From NCBI GenBank assembly GCA_027371755.1, contig DAHXLF010000005.1:1-40410 (forward strand): 40,410 bases of DNA, read 5' to 3'. The first letter of the stretch is position 1. Each line of letters begins with the position of its first letter. Below are positions 26,810 to 36,059 of the stretch, piece by piece. The stretch comes from Acidimicrobiales bacterium (GTDB lineage: Bacteria > Actinomycetota > Acidimicrobiia > Acidimicrobiales > JABEUL01). Made by a program: the position numbers and the translations under genes. A model generated the notes under the pieces. That model was not told where the DNA came from. It saw only the letters and a list, made by a program, of their open reading frames with translations, and did no database searches.

Positions 26810-28486
26810 ATGGCAGAATTCGCAGACCAAACTACTGAAAGTGCTACAGCAGCGCAATCAGTTACCCACGAAAATTTAAAAATCAAAGGCGCGCTCGGTA
26901 GCGTTTCGCTCCTCGACGATATCCCCAAAATGTCAGTGCTTAAAAAGCTTACGGCATTTGCGGCAATAGCGGGTCCTGGATTGATCGTCATGATCGGCGA
27001 TAACGATGCGGGCGGGGTCGCAACATATGCGCAGGCAGGCCAGTCATACGGAACAACATTACTTTGGGTAGTATTTCTTCTGATCCCTGTGCTGATGATA
27101 GCCCAAGAGATGGTGGCTCGACTCGGGGCGGTAACTGGAATCGGTCACGGCAGACTTATTAAAGAGCGGTTTGGGAAATGGTGGGCAATGTTCTCGGTAA
27201 TAGATTTATTTGTCCTCAACTTTTTGACACTTGCCACTGAGTTTATAGGTATTTCATTCGGCTTCAGTTATTTTGGCATAAGCAGCTATATTTCCGTGCC
27301 TTTGAGCGCATTCATTCTGTTTTTAATTGCGATTACAGGTTCTTTCAGCAGGTGGGAAAGATTTCTTTATATCTTAATTTTCATAACGCTAGTTGAATTT
27401 GTGATGATGTTTTCGGCTAGGCCTCAGCTTCATCCGATACTTAAAGGTCTGGTAGTTCCGTCTGCTTTGGGCGGTTGGAACACCGGCGCCGTAATGATGA
27501 TAGTTGGAATCGTCGGCACGACCATCGCTCCTTGGCAGCTATTCTTTCAACAGTCCAATGTAATTGACAAGAGAATTACTCCAAGGTGGCTAAAGTATGA
27601 AAGAGCAGATACGTTCATCGGGGCGGCCATTACAAATATCGCCGCCATTGCGATAATGATAACTACGGCATTTGCCTTTGCAAACACAAAATATTTTAAT
27701 AGCTTTACAAATTCGTTGGGAATAGCAAAGTCATTGGCGAATACGATAGGTTCGTACGCTGGAGACATGTTCTCAGTACTATTAATAGACGCCGCTCTTC
27801 TAGGAGCAGCAGCAGTATCGTTATCAAGCTCTTATGCCTACGGAGACATGTTTGGGCTAAAACATTCTCTTCACAAAAAATTCAGCGAAGCAAAAGGTTT
27901 TTATCTAACTTACGGTTTGCAAATAGCACTCGCAGCCGGTCTTATCCTAATACCCCACGTTCCGCTGGGACTAATAACCTACTACGTACAGATACTCGCC
28001 GGTATTTTGCTTCCGAGCGCAATAGTATTTTTATTGCTACTGTGTAACGACTCTGAACTGTTAGGCCCGTGGACAAACTCGTCCTGGTTAAATATCTTGG
28101 CGTCAATAATAGTATTTGCTCTTGTAGATCTTTCGCTAGTCATAACCATTAATACCGTATTCCCAAGTGTAAATTCGGTAGTCATTATGGAATGCCTGTT
28201 AATATTATCTTTGGCAATCGGAATACCCGTCGGAATTGTTAAAAGAGTCCGCCATAGACATTTACTGACAAAAAATACCAGCTTAACGGGTGAAAAAACA
28301 AGCAGACGCCATCGAAGAATGTTATTGGCCGAAAAAAGACAGCAGTGGTCGACTCCGTCGCTTGCGTTAATAAATAAACCCCAACGAACCATGCTGTTTA
28401 AAGTTTCCATGTTTGTACTAAGAGGATACCTTATTTTGGCCGTTATTGCTTTAGTCATAAAACTGGCCAGATTGTGGACAGGCTAG
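26810..28486 (+). CDS. Nramp-family divalent metal transporter, NRMT-like (probable Mg2+ transporter)
   Basis: Nramp fold: TM1 'GPGLIVMIGDNDAGGVATYAQAGQ' in place of the DPGN motif; TM6 'GIVGTTIAPWQLFFQQS' in place of 'G(A)T(V)MPHNLYLHS'. Confidence 0.88.
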   Translation: MAEFADQTTESATAAQSVTHENLKIKGALGSVSLLDDIPKMSVLKKLTAFAAIAGPGLIVMIGDNDAGGVATYAQAGQSYGTTLLWVVFLLIPVLMIAQEMVARLGAVTGIGHGRLIKERFGKWWAMFSVIDLFVLNFLTLATEFIGISFGFSYFGISSYISVPLSAFILFLIAITGSFSRWERFLYILIFITLVEFVMMFSARPQLHPILKGLVVPSALGGWNTGAVMMIVGIVGTTIAPWQLFFQQSNVIDKRITPRWLKYERADTFIGAAITNIAAIAIMITTAFAFANTKYFNSFTNSLGIAKSLANTIGSYAGDMFSVLLIDAALLGAAAVSLSSSYAYGDMFGLKHSLHKKFSEAKGFYLTYGLQIALAAGLILIPHVPLGLITYYVQILAGILLPSAIVFLLLLCNDSELLGPWTNSSWLNILASIIVFALVDLSLVITINTVFPSVNSVVIMECLLILSLAIGIPVGIVKRVRHRHLLTKNTSLTGEKTSRRHRRMLLAEKRQQWSTPSLALINKPQRTMLFKVSMFVLRGYLILAVIALVIKLARLWTG

Positions 28487-28535
28487 ATGAACATTGTTAA
28501 AAAAATGAATAAAAATTTCAGCTAACCTATTATTT

Positions 28536-29771
28536 ATGGATTTAACTTACCCACAAGAAACAGAAACTTTCAGACAGGAAATTAAAGCTTGGCTAAATGA
28601 AAACCTACCTAAAGGTTGGGGGCAAGAAGGTTTTGAAATGTCCGACGAGCAAAGAGCAAATTTTTCCAAAGAATGGGTTGAAAAATTAAACAATGGAGGT
28701 TGGATTTGTGCGGCATGGCCCAAAGAATACGGCGGAAAGGGTTTATCCTTAATCGAACTGGTTGTTTTAAACGAAGAGTTTGCCAATGCCAACGCCCCTA
28801 TAAAAGCTGACTTTTTTGGCGACACTCTAGTGGGACCTACCATTTTACAATGGGGAACCGAAGAGCAAAAAAAGGAATTCTTACCAAAAATATTGTCTGG
28901 AGAAATTGCCTGGTGCCAAGGCTTCTCTGAACCTGACGCCGGATCTGATTTGGCCTCGCTTAAGACCAAAGCCGTTTTAGACGGAGACGAGTGGGTTATT
29001 AACGGTCAAAAAATATGGACCACACAAGCTCAACACGCTGACTACATATTTTTATTGGCAAGGACGGATCCCGATGTTCCAAAACACAAAGGAATTTCAT
29101 ATCTATTAGTACCGATGAAACAACCAGGGGTAGAGATAAGACCCATTATTCAAGTTGACGGAAGTGCAGAATTCAACGAAGTATTTTTTACAGATGCAAG
29201 ATGCCCCAAAGATAACGTTGTAGGGGGCGTAAATAACGGTTGGGTCGTCGCCATGACAACTTTGGGATTCGAACGAGGTACGTCTGCAACCACTGGACAC
29301 AGACGATTTGAAAAAGAGCTCAACAATATTATTCAAATCGCCAAAAACAACGGCAAGATTTCTGATTCAAAGATTCGACAGGGATTGGCTACAGCATATT
29401 CAAAAGTTAAAATCATGCAGATAAACGGACTCAGGTCTCTGACTTCGGCTTTAAACAACGATAACTCCTCTGCGGCATTAAGTGCCACGAATAAGATGTA
29501 TTGGTCTGAATATCACAAAGACGCAATGGAACTAGCAATTGACATACTGGGTATGGAAGGACAAATCTTAACCGGATCATTAAATTCGGGTGAGTCGCCT
29601 TTGCCTGGACTTCCAGATCGAACAATTTTAAAGAATTATCCGGCGTCAACTCTTCAAGCCTCATTTTTCTTCTCAAGATCCGAAACGATTTGGGGAGGAA
29701 CGGCACAGATTCAACGAAATATTGTGGCCGAAAGAATTCTAGGTTTACCCAAAGAGCCAAAGGCGAGTTAA
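28536..29771 (+). CDS. Acyl-CoA dehydrogenase
   Basis: 'WCQGFSEPDAGSDLASLKTKAVLDGDEWVINGQKIWTTQAQHADY' and C-terminal 'ETIWGGTAQIQRNIVAERILGLPKEP'. Confidence 0.95.
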   Translation: MDLTYPQETETFRQEIKAWLNENLPKGWGQEGFEMSDEQRANFSKEWVEKLNNGGWICAAWPKEYGGKGLSLIELVVLNEEFANANAPIKADFFGDTLVGPTILQWGTEEQKKEFLPKILSGEIAWCQGFSEPDAGSDLASLKTKAVLDGDEWVINGQKIWTTQAQHADYIFLLARTDPDVPKHKGISYLLVPMKQPGVEIRPIIQVDGSAEFNEVFFTDARCPKDNVVGGVNNGWVVAMTTLGFERGTSATTGHRRFEKELNNIIQIAKNNGKISDSKIRQGLATAYSKVKIMQINGLRSLTSALNNDNSSAALSATNKMYWSEYHKDAMELAIDILGMEGQILTGSLNSGESPLPGLPDRTILKNYPASTLQASFFFSRSETIWGGTAQIQRNIVAERILGLPKEPKAS

Positions 29772-29801
29772 GATCACAAAGCAACTTTTTGATTGCCAAA
29801 G

Positions 29802-30995
29802 TTATATCTGCGTAACGTCATTTTTTGTCATCGGATAAGCTTGACCTCTTCGCTTAAGTATAAAAGCGGCAATTAAAACTGCCAAAACAGTAGACAACCC
29901 TCCAAGCAAAATTGAGCTTCGAGGGTTAGTTTTTGCAGCCACGAAAGAAACGATAAAAGAACCTATCGGCGTAGATCCCAAAAAAGCAACCGAGTACAAA
30001 GACATCACGCGACCCCTATATTCAGGCTTAGACCTAATTTGCAGAAGAGTGTTGGACTGAGCCACGTATGCTATGGAAAATGCACCCATCGGCACCAATA
30101 CAACATATGCCCATGTGACTTGTGGGGCCAAGGCCAAAACGCTTAAAGATATTCCAAACAAAAACGCCACAAATAAAAAGCTCCTATTCGTAGGGGTTTT
30201 CCTATTGGCAACCACTAATCCGCCGATTATTGCGCCCACCCCCATTAATGTAAAGAAAAGCCCAGATCTTCCGGCGCCAAGTTTAAATGTCTGCTTCGCC
30301 AATAACAGCAGCGTGACCTGAAAATTGTACGCCAAAGTTCCGATAATTGCCATTAATATCAGTGGGACCAAAAGGTCACGATTATGCGAAACGTACTTAA
30401 ACCCCTCTCGCAATTGTTTTTTCTGCCGACTTACGGGAGGTATCAGAAATAGCTCATTTTTCGACATAAGATACAAAGCGAAAATTACTGCGACAAAACT
30501 TACTGCATTAAATACGAAGCTGTAACCAATACCAAGCGTTTCAATTAAAATTCCCGATACCCCCGGTCCGACGACTCTGGCCATATTTACTAAAACCGAA
30601 TTGAGACTTACTGCATTAGAAACGTACTGTTTGCCAACCATTTCCAATACGAATGACTGCCTGGCAGGATTATCAAATACATTAACCATCCCCAGCAAAA
30701 ATGCAAATACAATTACCCAGGCAAAGGTAGCTGTTCCGGTCAAAACCATTACGCCCAAGGACGCAGCCTGAATGGCTGAAACAGTTTGAGTAATAAAAAG
30801 TATGTTTCGCTTGTCGTATCTGTCGGCTATCAGCCCTCCCCAAGGCCCCAAAAATAGAATTGGTAAAAACTGAAATGCGGTTGTGATTCCCAAATCAACG
30901 GGGTCATTTTTTGTTAGCGTCAGGACCAGCCAGCCCTGTGCGAAACTTTGTGCCCAAGTTCCGCTAACAGAGATCACCTGACCGATAAAAAACAA
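29802..30995 (-). CDS. MFS transporter (MFS_3 / EntS-like); true N-terminus probably upstream of the ORF-track start
   Basis: 'FFIGQVISVSGTWAQSFAQGWLVLTLT', 'FLGPWGGLIADRYDKRN', 'NVFDNPARQSFV'. The frame stays open to 31100. Confidence 0.92.
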   Translation of the reverse strand: MFFIGQVISVSGTWAQSFAQGWLVLTLTKNDPVDLGITTAFQFLPILFLGPWGGLIADRYDKRNILFITQTVSAIQAASLGVMVLTGTATFAWVIVFAFLLGMVNVFDNPARQSFVLEMVGKQYVSNAVSLNSVLVNMARVVGPGVSGILIETLGIGYSFVFNAVSFVAVIFALYLMSKNELFLIPPVSRQKKQLREGFKYVSHNRDLLVPLILMAIIGTLAYNFQVTLLLLAKQTFKLGAGRSGLFFTLMGVGAIIGGLVVANRKTPTNRSFLFVAFLFGISLSVLALAPQVTWAYVVLVPMGAFSIAYVAQSNTLLQIRSKPEYRGRVMSLYSVAFLGSTPIGSFIVSFVAAKTNPRSSILLGGLSTVLAVLIAAFILKRRGQAYPMTKNDVTQI

Positions 30996-31108
30996 TCGGA
31001 AATTGCGAACCTTCAGCGATAAAAAAGTGCGACTTATTAAGCTTTTTACCGTAAGTCCTTTTTCGAATTTACAATCACAAACACGTCTTGATCTAGATAT
31101 CTACATAT

Positions 31109-31426
31109 TTACATATTAGGGACGTAAGACCCCGTACCCAGACTGTGTGATTCTTCAAAGCTCATGGAGTCATCTACCTCTCCGACCACTTGCTCCACCC
31201 AGGGCAATCTTCCTTTTAGTATTCTTTCCACTCCTGCCTCAAGAGTAGCGCCCGACAGCGCACATGACCCGCACGCTCCAGACAACTTGACTTTTACATA
31301 TCCAATCTCATAGTCTACATCCACCAGCTCCAAATCTCCGCCGTCATCTTTTATGGCGGGGCGCATTAAATCAAGTACGCGCTTCAGCCCGGTTTGTCTC
31401 TCTTCTAACTCAGTTTGATCCAACAT
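31109..31426 (-). CDS. NifU C-terminal-domain (Nfu) Fe-S scaffold protein
   Basis: 'LKRVLDLMRPAIKDDGGDLELVDVDYEIGYVKVKLSGACGSCALSGATLEAGVERIL' with the CxxC motif. Confidence 0.93.
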   Translation of the reverse strand: MLDQTELEERQTGLKRVLDLMRPAIKDDGGDLELVDVDYEIGYVKVKLSGACGSCALSGATLEAGVERILKGRLPWVEQVVGEVDDSMSFEESHSLGTGSYVPNM

Positions 31427-31591
31427 ATATTCTCGCTTTTAAGATAGTTTATTTTCTATTTATAGGTTAATAAAAAATAACAACCCATCAGACCAAATCT
31501 TCTTAAACTACTGCTAATCTGGCGTATCAACTTCTTTTAAAATATATCCGATAAGCTTAATACTGGGTCACATTGGAAAATTTGGGTCATA

Positions 31592-32527
31592 TTGGAATCG
31601 ACAGAACAAAACTACAGAAGCAAAAGCGGAGAAAATTTAAAGTCTCTTGCGATCGTGGGTTGTATCAGTTTGGTTACAATCTTGGGCGAAGTTGCAGTTG
31701 GGATTTTTTCACATTCGTTGGCGCTTTTAGCAAATGCTGGACATGATTTTTCCGACAGTTTGGCTGTGGGGGTTTCAATCATCGCCGCTTATTTAATTAC
31801 AAAAGCGCCAACGAATAAGAAGACATTCGGATATTTGCGCACTTCCATATTGGCTGCCGTATTCAACGCTGGAGTAATAGGGATTACTGCAGTTTTGTTG
31901 ATTGTATTTTCAATAATAAGATTTGATCATCCAGTTCGAGTAATTCCGCTAAATCTGATCATTATGGGGTCGATTTCTGTTTTAAGCAACCTAGCGGTGG
32001 CTATTATTTCGAGTTCAAATTCAAAAACCGGATTTGGGTTGTCACATAAAGGTAATTTGATGACCACCTCTACGGCGGTACATTTTTTAATTGACGCAAT
32101 TGGCTCGGTGATGATAGTTGCCGTCGGTCTGGCAACTATGGCAAACCGACAGTTAAAGATGCTAGATCCAATAGCCGCTATACTTATTTCTGCTTTTGCA
32201 CTTTACACCACTTACAAATTAATTGTTAGGTCATGGAATATACTGATGGAGGCGACTCCGATAGATATAAATATTGAAGACGTTATTAAATCCGTTGAAT
32301 CTATGGAAAATATTGCAAATATGCACGATGTACATATTTGGTCCATATCTTCGGACTATTATGCAATGTCAGCTCACATCATGCTGGAAAACAATTGCTC
32401 TTTGGATGCGGTTCAAGATCTGATCAACTCCGTAAAATCTTCACTCGCTAAAACCTATCATATAGATCATCTTACGATCGAACCCGAAACAATACGGTGT
32501 GATATCAGCGAAAATAACTGTCTTTAG
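31592..32527 (+). CDS. Cation diffusion facilitator (CDF) efflux protein
   Basis: TM2 'AGHDFSDSLAV' and TM5 'AVHFLIDAIGS' (HxxxD metal sites), C-terminal cytoplasmic domain 'MHDVHIWSISSDYYAMSAHIML'. Start codon is TTG. Confidence 0.93.
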   Translation: MESTEQNYRSKSGENLKSLAIVGCISLVTILGEVAVGIFSHSLALLANAGHDFSDSLAVGVSIIAAYLITKAPTNKKTFGYLRTSILAAVFNAGVIGITAVLLIVFSIIRFDHPVRVIPLNLIIMGSISVLSNLAVAIISSSNSKTGFGLSHKGNLMTTSTAVHFLIDAIGSVMIVAVGLATMANRQLKMLDPIAAILISAFALYTTYKLIVRSWNILMEATPIDINIEDVIKSVESMENIANMHDVHIWSISSDYYAMSAHIMLENNCSLDAVQDLINSVKSSLAKTYHIDHLTIEPETIRCDISENNCL

Positions 32528-32528
32528 A

Positions 32529-34082
32529 TTACTTTTTGTTACTTAGCTTTTTAACGAACAACTTTCTGTCATCTTGAGTTGTGCATTTGCCGGACTCTAA
32601 GTCAAATTGCCATCCGTGCACGGTGCAAGTAAGAATATTCTGATCTATTTGACCATATTGATTTAAATCAGCTTTAAGGTGAGGACAATATCTTTGAATT
32701 CTGTAGCCGTTAATTTCTATCTCGTCAGAGATTTTCGGCATTTTTTCTAATACCGCTTCCAGATTTTCTATCGCTTCAGGCGAAAGTGCCATCAAAAATG
32801 CATAAACCAGGTCATTGTTAAAACCGTCCGACTCCGTTGCAAATCTACAGGAATAAAACAAGGCCTTAAAAGCTTCATTATTGCTCGATTTAATGGCTCG
32901 CTTCAAAACATCGTCTTCAATATAAAACTTAAATCTACATAGTTGACCAGAAAATTTCTCGATAGTTAAATCCAACAGATCGATAACGACCGACTCGGTA
33001 TGCGTCGATATCAAAATTCTGCCATTTAAACCGGTCCTAATTAAATTTAACTCTGGGATGATGGGACCGATAAACTCGCGCAGCTTTTCCAATAGATAAC
33101 TTTGTTTTAAAAGATCAGTTGTAGGCCGCTCTCTATCAGGCGTATTCTCGTTGCGTCTTTTGCTTGCCAAAGAGGTCAAATAGCTTTTTTTATCTACGTA
33201 GGCTATATCTAGACCGTTGCTTTGAAGATTTGGCGTAGTGAACTTTATTAAATTTCCTTTGATAACAATTTCGGTTTCTGGATACACCAATAACGTGTTT
33301 TCAATTCCATTATTTTGAAGATATTTTACGGCCGTATTGGCATCTACGAATAGCTTTGAACCTGTCTCAAAGCTATCGATATCGTTTAGATAGAACAGAT
33401 CTTTATCCAGAAAACACGGCGGTCCACCGTAGGGCACCACAACTTTGGCATCAAAAGTCTTTATCACTTCCAAAAATCTTTGCATCTGCTCATTTCTTAA
33501 CTGTTTACTTAAGATATCTTTGATTAATTCAGGATTTTCAGTCACCATGGGATACCAACCGGGCGCGGTAATTTGTGCAAAGTGAATATCATATTGTTCA
33601 AAAGTAGTCATATCTTTGCTTGTTTTTTCCAGTTGATTTGTCTGAACAAAAATATTATTCATGCCGTCGCCGATAGCAATGGTCGCAGTTGGCATTGCAC
33701 CGTACACATTTGAGTTGTTTACTGACACTATTATTTCTAAAGAATTCGTTAATTTGAAAACAATATCGTTTGGGGTATGAATAAAATTACAAAAACCCAA
33801 GTCAATTAAAATATTTTGCAAATTGAAGCTTTTGAAGTCGGGAAGTATTACCGTCGCGGCTTTGTCGACTCTACCTAAAAACTCAACATCGCATCTATCT
33901 TGTCCGGAGCTTGAAATAAACAGAAAATCACAGTGAAGCAGTTTATCTTTTTCCACGTGCTCATTTGACGGGAACGGAATCCACGAGTTAAGATAAGCTT
34001 CATTAAACCAAGGATCGCACAGGATAGAAGTCGACTCGGTTTCTATTAGCAGACCCGCATGACCGAGACAGGTAATCTTCAC
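32529..34082 (-). CDS. Metallo-beta-lactamase-fold + C-terminal Rieske [2Fe-2S] protein, NamH (UDP-MurNAc hydroxylase)-like
   Basis: N-terminus 'MKITCLGHAGLLIETESTSILCDPWFNEAYLNSWIPFPSN' and C-terminal Rieske ligands 'CPH...CTVHGWQF'. Architecture and length resemble mycobacterial NamH (Rv3818). Confidence 0.75.
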   Translation of the reverse strand: MKITCLGHAGLLIETESTSILCDPWFNEAYLNSWIPFPSNEHVEKDKLLHCDFLFISSSGQDRCDVEFLGRVDKAATVILPDFKSFNLQNILIDLGFCNFIHTPNDIVFKLTNSLEIIVSVNNSNVYGAMPTATIAIGDGMNNIFVQTNQLEKTSKDMTTFEQYDIHFAQITAPGWYPMVTENPELIKDILSKQLRNEQMQRFLEVIKTFDAKVVVPYGGPPCFLDKDLFYLNDIDSFETGSKLFVDANTAVKYLQNNGIENTLLVYPETEIVIKGNLIKFTTPNLQSNGLDIAYVDKKSYLTSLASKRRNENTPDRERPTTDLLKQSYLLEKLREFIGPIIPELNLIRTGLNGRILISTHTESVVIDLLDLTIEKFSGQLCRFKFYIEDDVLKRAIKSSNNEAFKALFYSCRFATESDGFNNDLVYAFLMALSPEAIENLEAVLEKMPKISDEIEINGYRIQRYCPHLKADLNQYGQIDQNILTCTVHGWQFDLESGKCTTQDDRKLFVKKLSNKK

Positions 34083-34094
34083 ATTTGGACTTGG

Positions 34095-34487
34095 CTATAT
34101 ACGTCCGCCACGTCTTGACTCGGCAGCGACTCCAACCATCGCGGAAACGACCATAAATCCCCCTACCAAAGCAGTCCAAATCCCAAATACAAGACCCAGT
34201 CCAATCAAAGCTGCGCCAATACCAAATATAAACGGCCAGACCGACGAATCGGGGAATGCAGCTACAATTCCGGCACCATCTTTTAAGGTTCCTTCATCTC
34301 TATCTTCAGGTCTTGGATCCATACGATGAGACCAAAACAGGTAATAAGATCCGGGGACGGCGGCCAACAATACCGAGCCAGCCAACATTATGCTTCCCGC
34401 ATATTCCCTGGACCAAATGGAGTAGACCAAAGTTAGTACCAAAAAGAACGTTGCAATTACTAAAAGAAGTTTGGCTTCTACTTTCAT
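34095..34487 (-). CDS. ctaF: Actinobacterial cytochrome c oxidase subunit IV (CtaF)
   Basis: Four TM segments, 'MKVEAKLLLVIATFFLVLTLVYSIWSREYAGSIML'; immediately downstream of ctaC. Confidence 0.9.
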   Translation of the reverse strand: MKVEAKLLLVIATFFLVLTLVYSIWSREYAGSIMLAGSVLLAAVPGSYYLFWSHRMDPRPEDRDEGTLKDGAGIVAAFPDSSVWPFIFGIGAALIGLGLVFGIWTALVGGFMVVSAMVGVAAESRRGGRI

Positions 34488-34505
34488 AAAACTCTCCTTT
34501 AATTC

Positions 34506-35333
34506 CTAACCCGTATGAACCAATGACTTTAAGCTAGCCGGATGGGTATTTATCCAATTAACAAAATCACCCGGCGATACCGCTTTTATGCCAAACAACA
34601 TTTCAGTATGATACACCCCGCAATATTGAGTACACCTTCCCGGATAGTAACCTGCTTTTACAATATTCAAATCAAAATAGTTCGTATATCCCGGTTGTGC
34701 GTAACGAGAAAAATTAAATGCCGGAACATAAAACCCATGGACTACGTCATTGGACACTAACGTAATTTTAATAGGCTCTCCCACCGGCATAACCGCAACA
34801 GGGACATTGCGGGTCGAATAGCTGCTACCGGCATCTGAGCCGAAAACCAGAGACTTTTTAATAACACCATTTTCATCAAATGTATAGGCAAATTGCCAAC
34901 CCCACTGAAATGCCGTAACTTTCACGTTTACATAAGGGTGCGCACTTACGGCATCCACGTTATTTTCCGTCAATACCGTAAAATAAAAGAGTCCACAAAC
35001 AATAATAAACGGGATAATCGTATATATAATTTCCACAATACGATTTTCGTGGAACTGCTTCGGTACCGAATCGTCACCCTTTTTGCGGCGATACCTAAAC
35101 ATAGCCCAAAACATCAGAAGCCATACGATGCCGCCCACAATCAGCGATGCTATAATAAATCCCACAAAAATCTTAAATGTATCTTGACCTTGAGTCGTAG
35201 AACCTCTGTACAATCCAAACGATGGGACTTGACATCCTCCCAAAAATATTCCCGCAACAGTTATTGAAACAACGGTAGAAATCTGTTTTGCGGATTTTTT
35301 ATCTTTAAAATTTTTAATCAGTTTTAAATTCAT
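34506..35333 (-). CDS. ctaC: Cytochrome c oxidase subunit II (lipoprotein)
   Basis: Lipobox 'LGGC', two TMs, CuA motif 'GRCTQYCGVYHTEM'. Confidence 0.95.
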   Translation of the reverse strand: MNLKLIKNFKDKKSAKQISTVVSITVAGIFLGGCQVPSFGLYRGSTTQGQDTFKIFVGFIIASLIVGGIVWLLMFWAMFRYRRKKGDDSVPKQFHENRIVEIIYTIIPFIIVCGLFYFTVLTENNVDAVSAHPYVNVKVTAFQWGWQFAYTFDENGVIKKSLVFGSDAGSSYSTRNVPVAVMPVGEPIKITLVSNDVVHGFYVPAFNFSRYAQPGYTNYFDLNIVKAGYYPGRCTQYCGVYHTEMLFGIKAVSPGDFVNWINTHPASLKSLVHTG

Positions 35334-35662
35334 ATCTTATCTTTAAATCTTAATTCCATCTTTAGGTCAAACAACAGCTATCAATTAAAAGGCATAAGTG
35401 ACGACATTCGACAATATATTTGAGTTTATTACGGGTTCATGTCATACATAGCGATTTTTCAAATCAACAGATTTCCAATACATATTATTATCTAATTTTA
35501 ATTATTCAATCAATTATTTAGTTAATTACGACCTCTGATAAATATAAGTCGAACCGAATCTAAAATCGATTACAACGGCATCTGTAACCAAGCACATACC
35601 GGTTGCACGCAATATGCGCTTACTATTACATACTTTAACCGGTTATCCTCTACCCAAGTAAA

Positions 35663-35704
35663 TATACTGCCATAAATCTATACTGCCATAAATCTATACT
35701 GCCA
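35663..35704. repeat. 16-bp tandem repeat (tatactgccataaatc), 2.6 copies
   Basis: 35663-35678, 35679-35694, partial 35695-35704. Confidence 0.93.
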
Positions 35705-35936
35705 GTGTATTTACTATGTATATTTACGCTGCCCTAACAACTTCAATAGGTTATAAATACCTCTAAAACTTATCGAAATTGCCAGATCACGATTTTTAAA
35801 AACGACCCGATTCAACCGCTTTTTAAACAGCTGATCAATAAATTATTTTATCACTTCCACAACATTATGGTACACCTTTAATCAAGATTTCGACTTGACT
35901 AAATTTATCAAAATGAGCATTAATATTAAAAATTAA

Positions 35937-36056
35937 GGCGCAGGGCTCTAGCAGTTAACACTCGTGGATGCGCCTGCTATTCACTTAATTAGCTTAAACT
36001 AATATGATTCAAAACTATGTTTTAGACAATGAATTAAATGAAAGTTTGGCGCATCC
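35937..36056. other. Nested/competing inverted repeats GGCGCA - GGATGCGCC - GGCGCATCC
   Basis: GGCGCA 35937-35942, GGATGCGCC 35966-35974, GGCGCATCC 36048-36056; the central arm can pair with either flank. Confidence 0.6.
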
Positions 36057-36059
36057 GAC

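Noticed and set aside
26640-26810. M-box, ydaO or yybP-ykoY riboswitch upstream of the Nramp-like gene
   Set aside because: I could not find the conserved core motifs of these families by eye. The region is reported only as an unclassified structured leader; an Infernal scan is needed.
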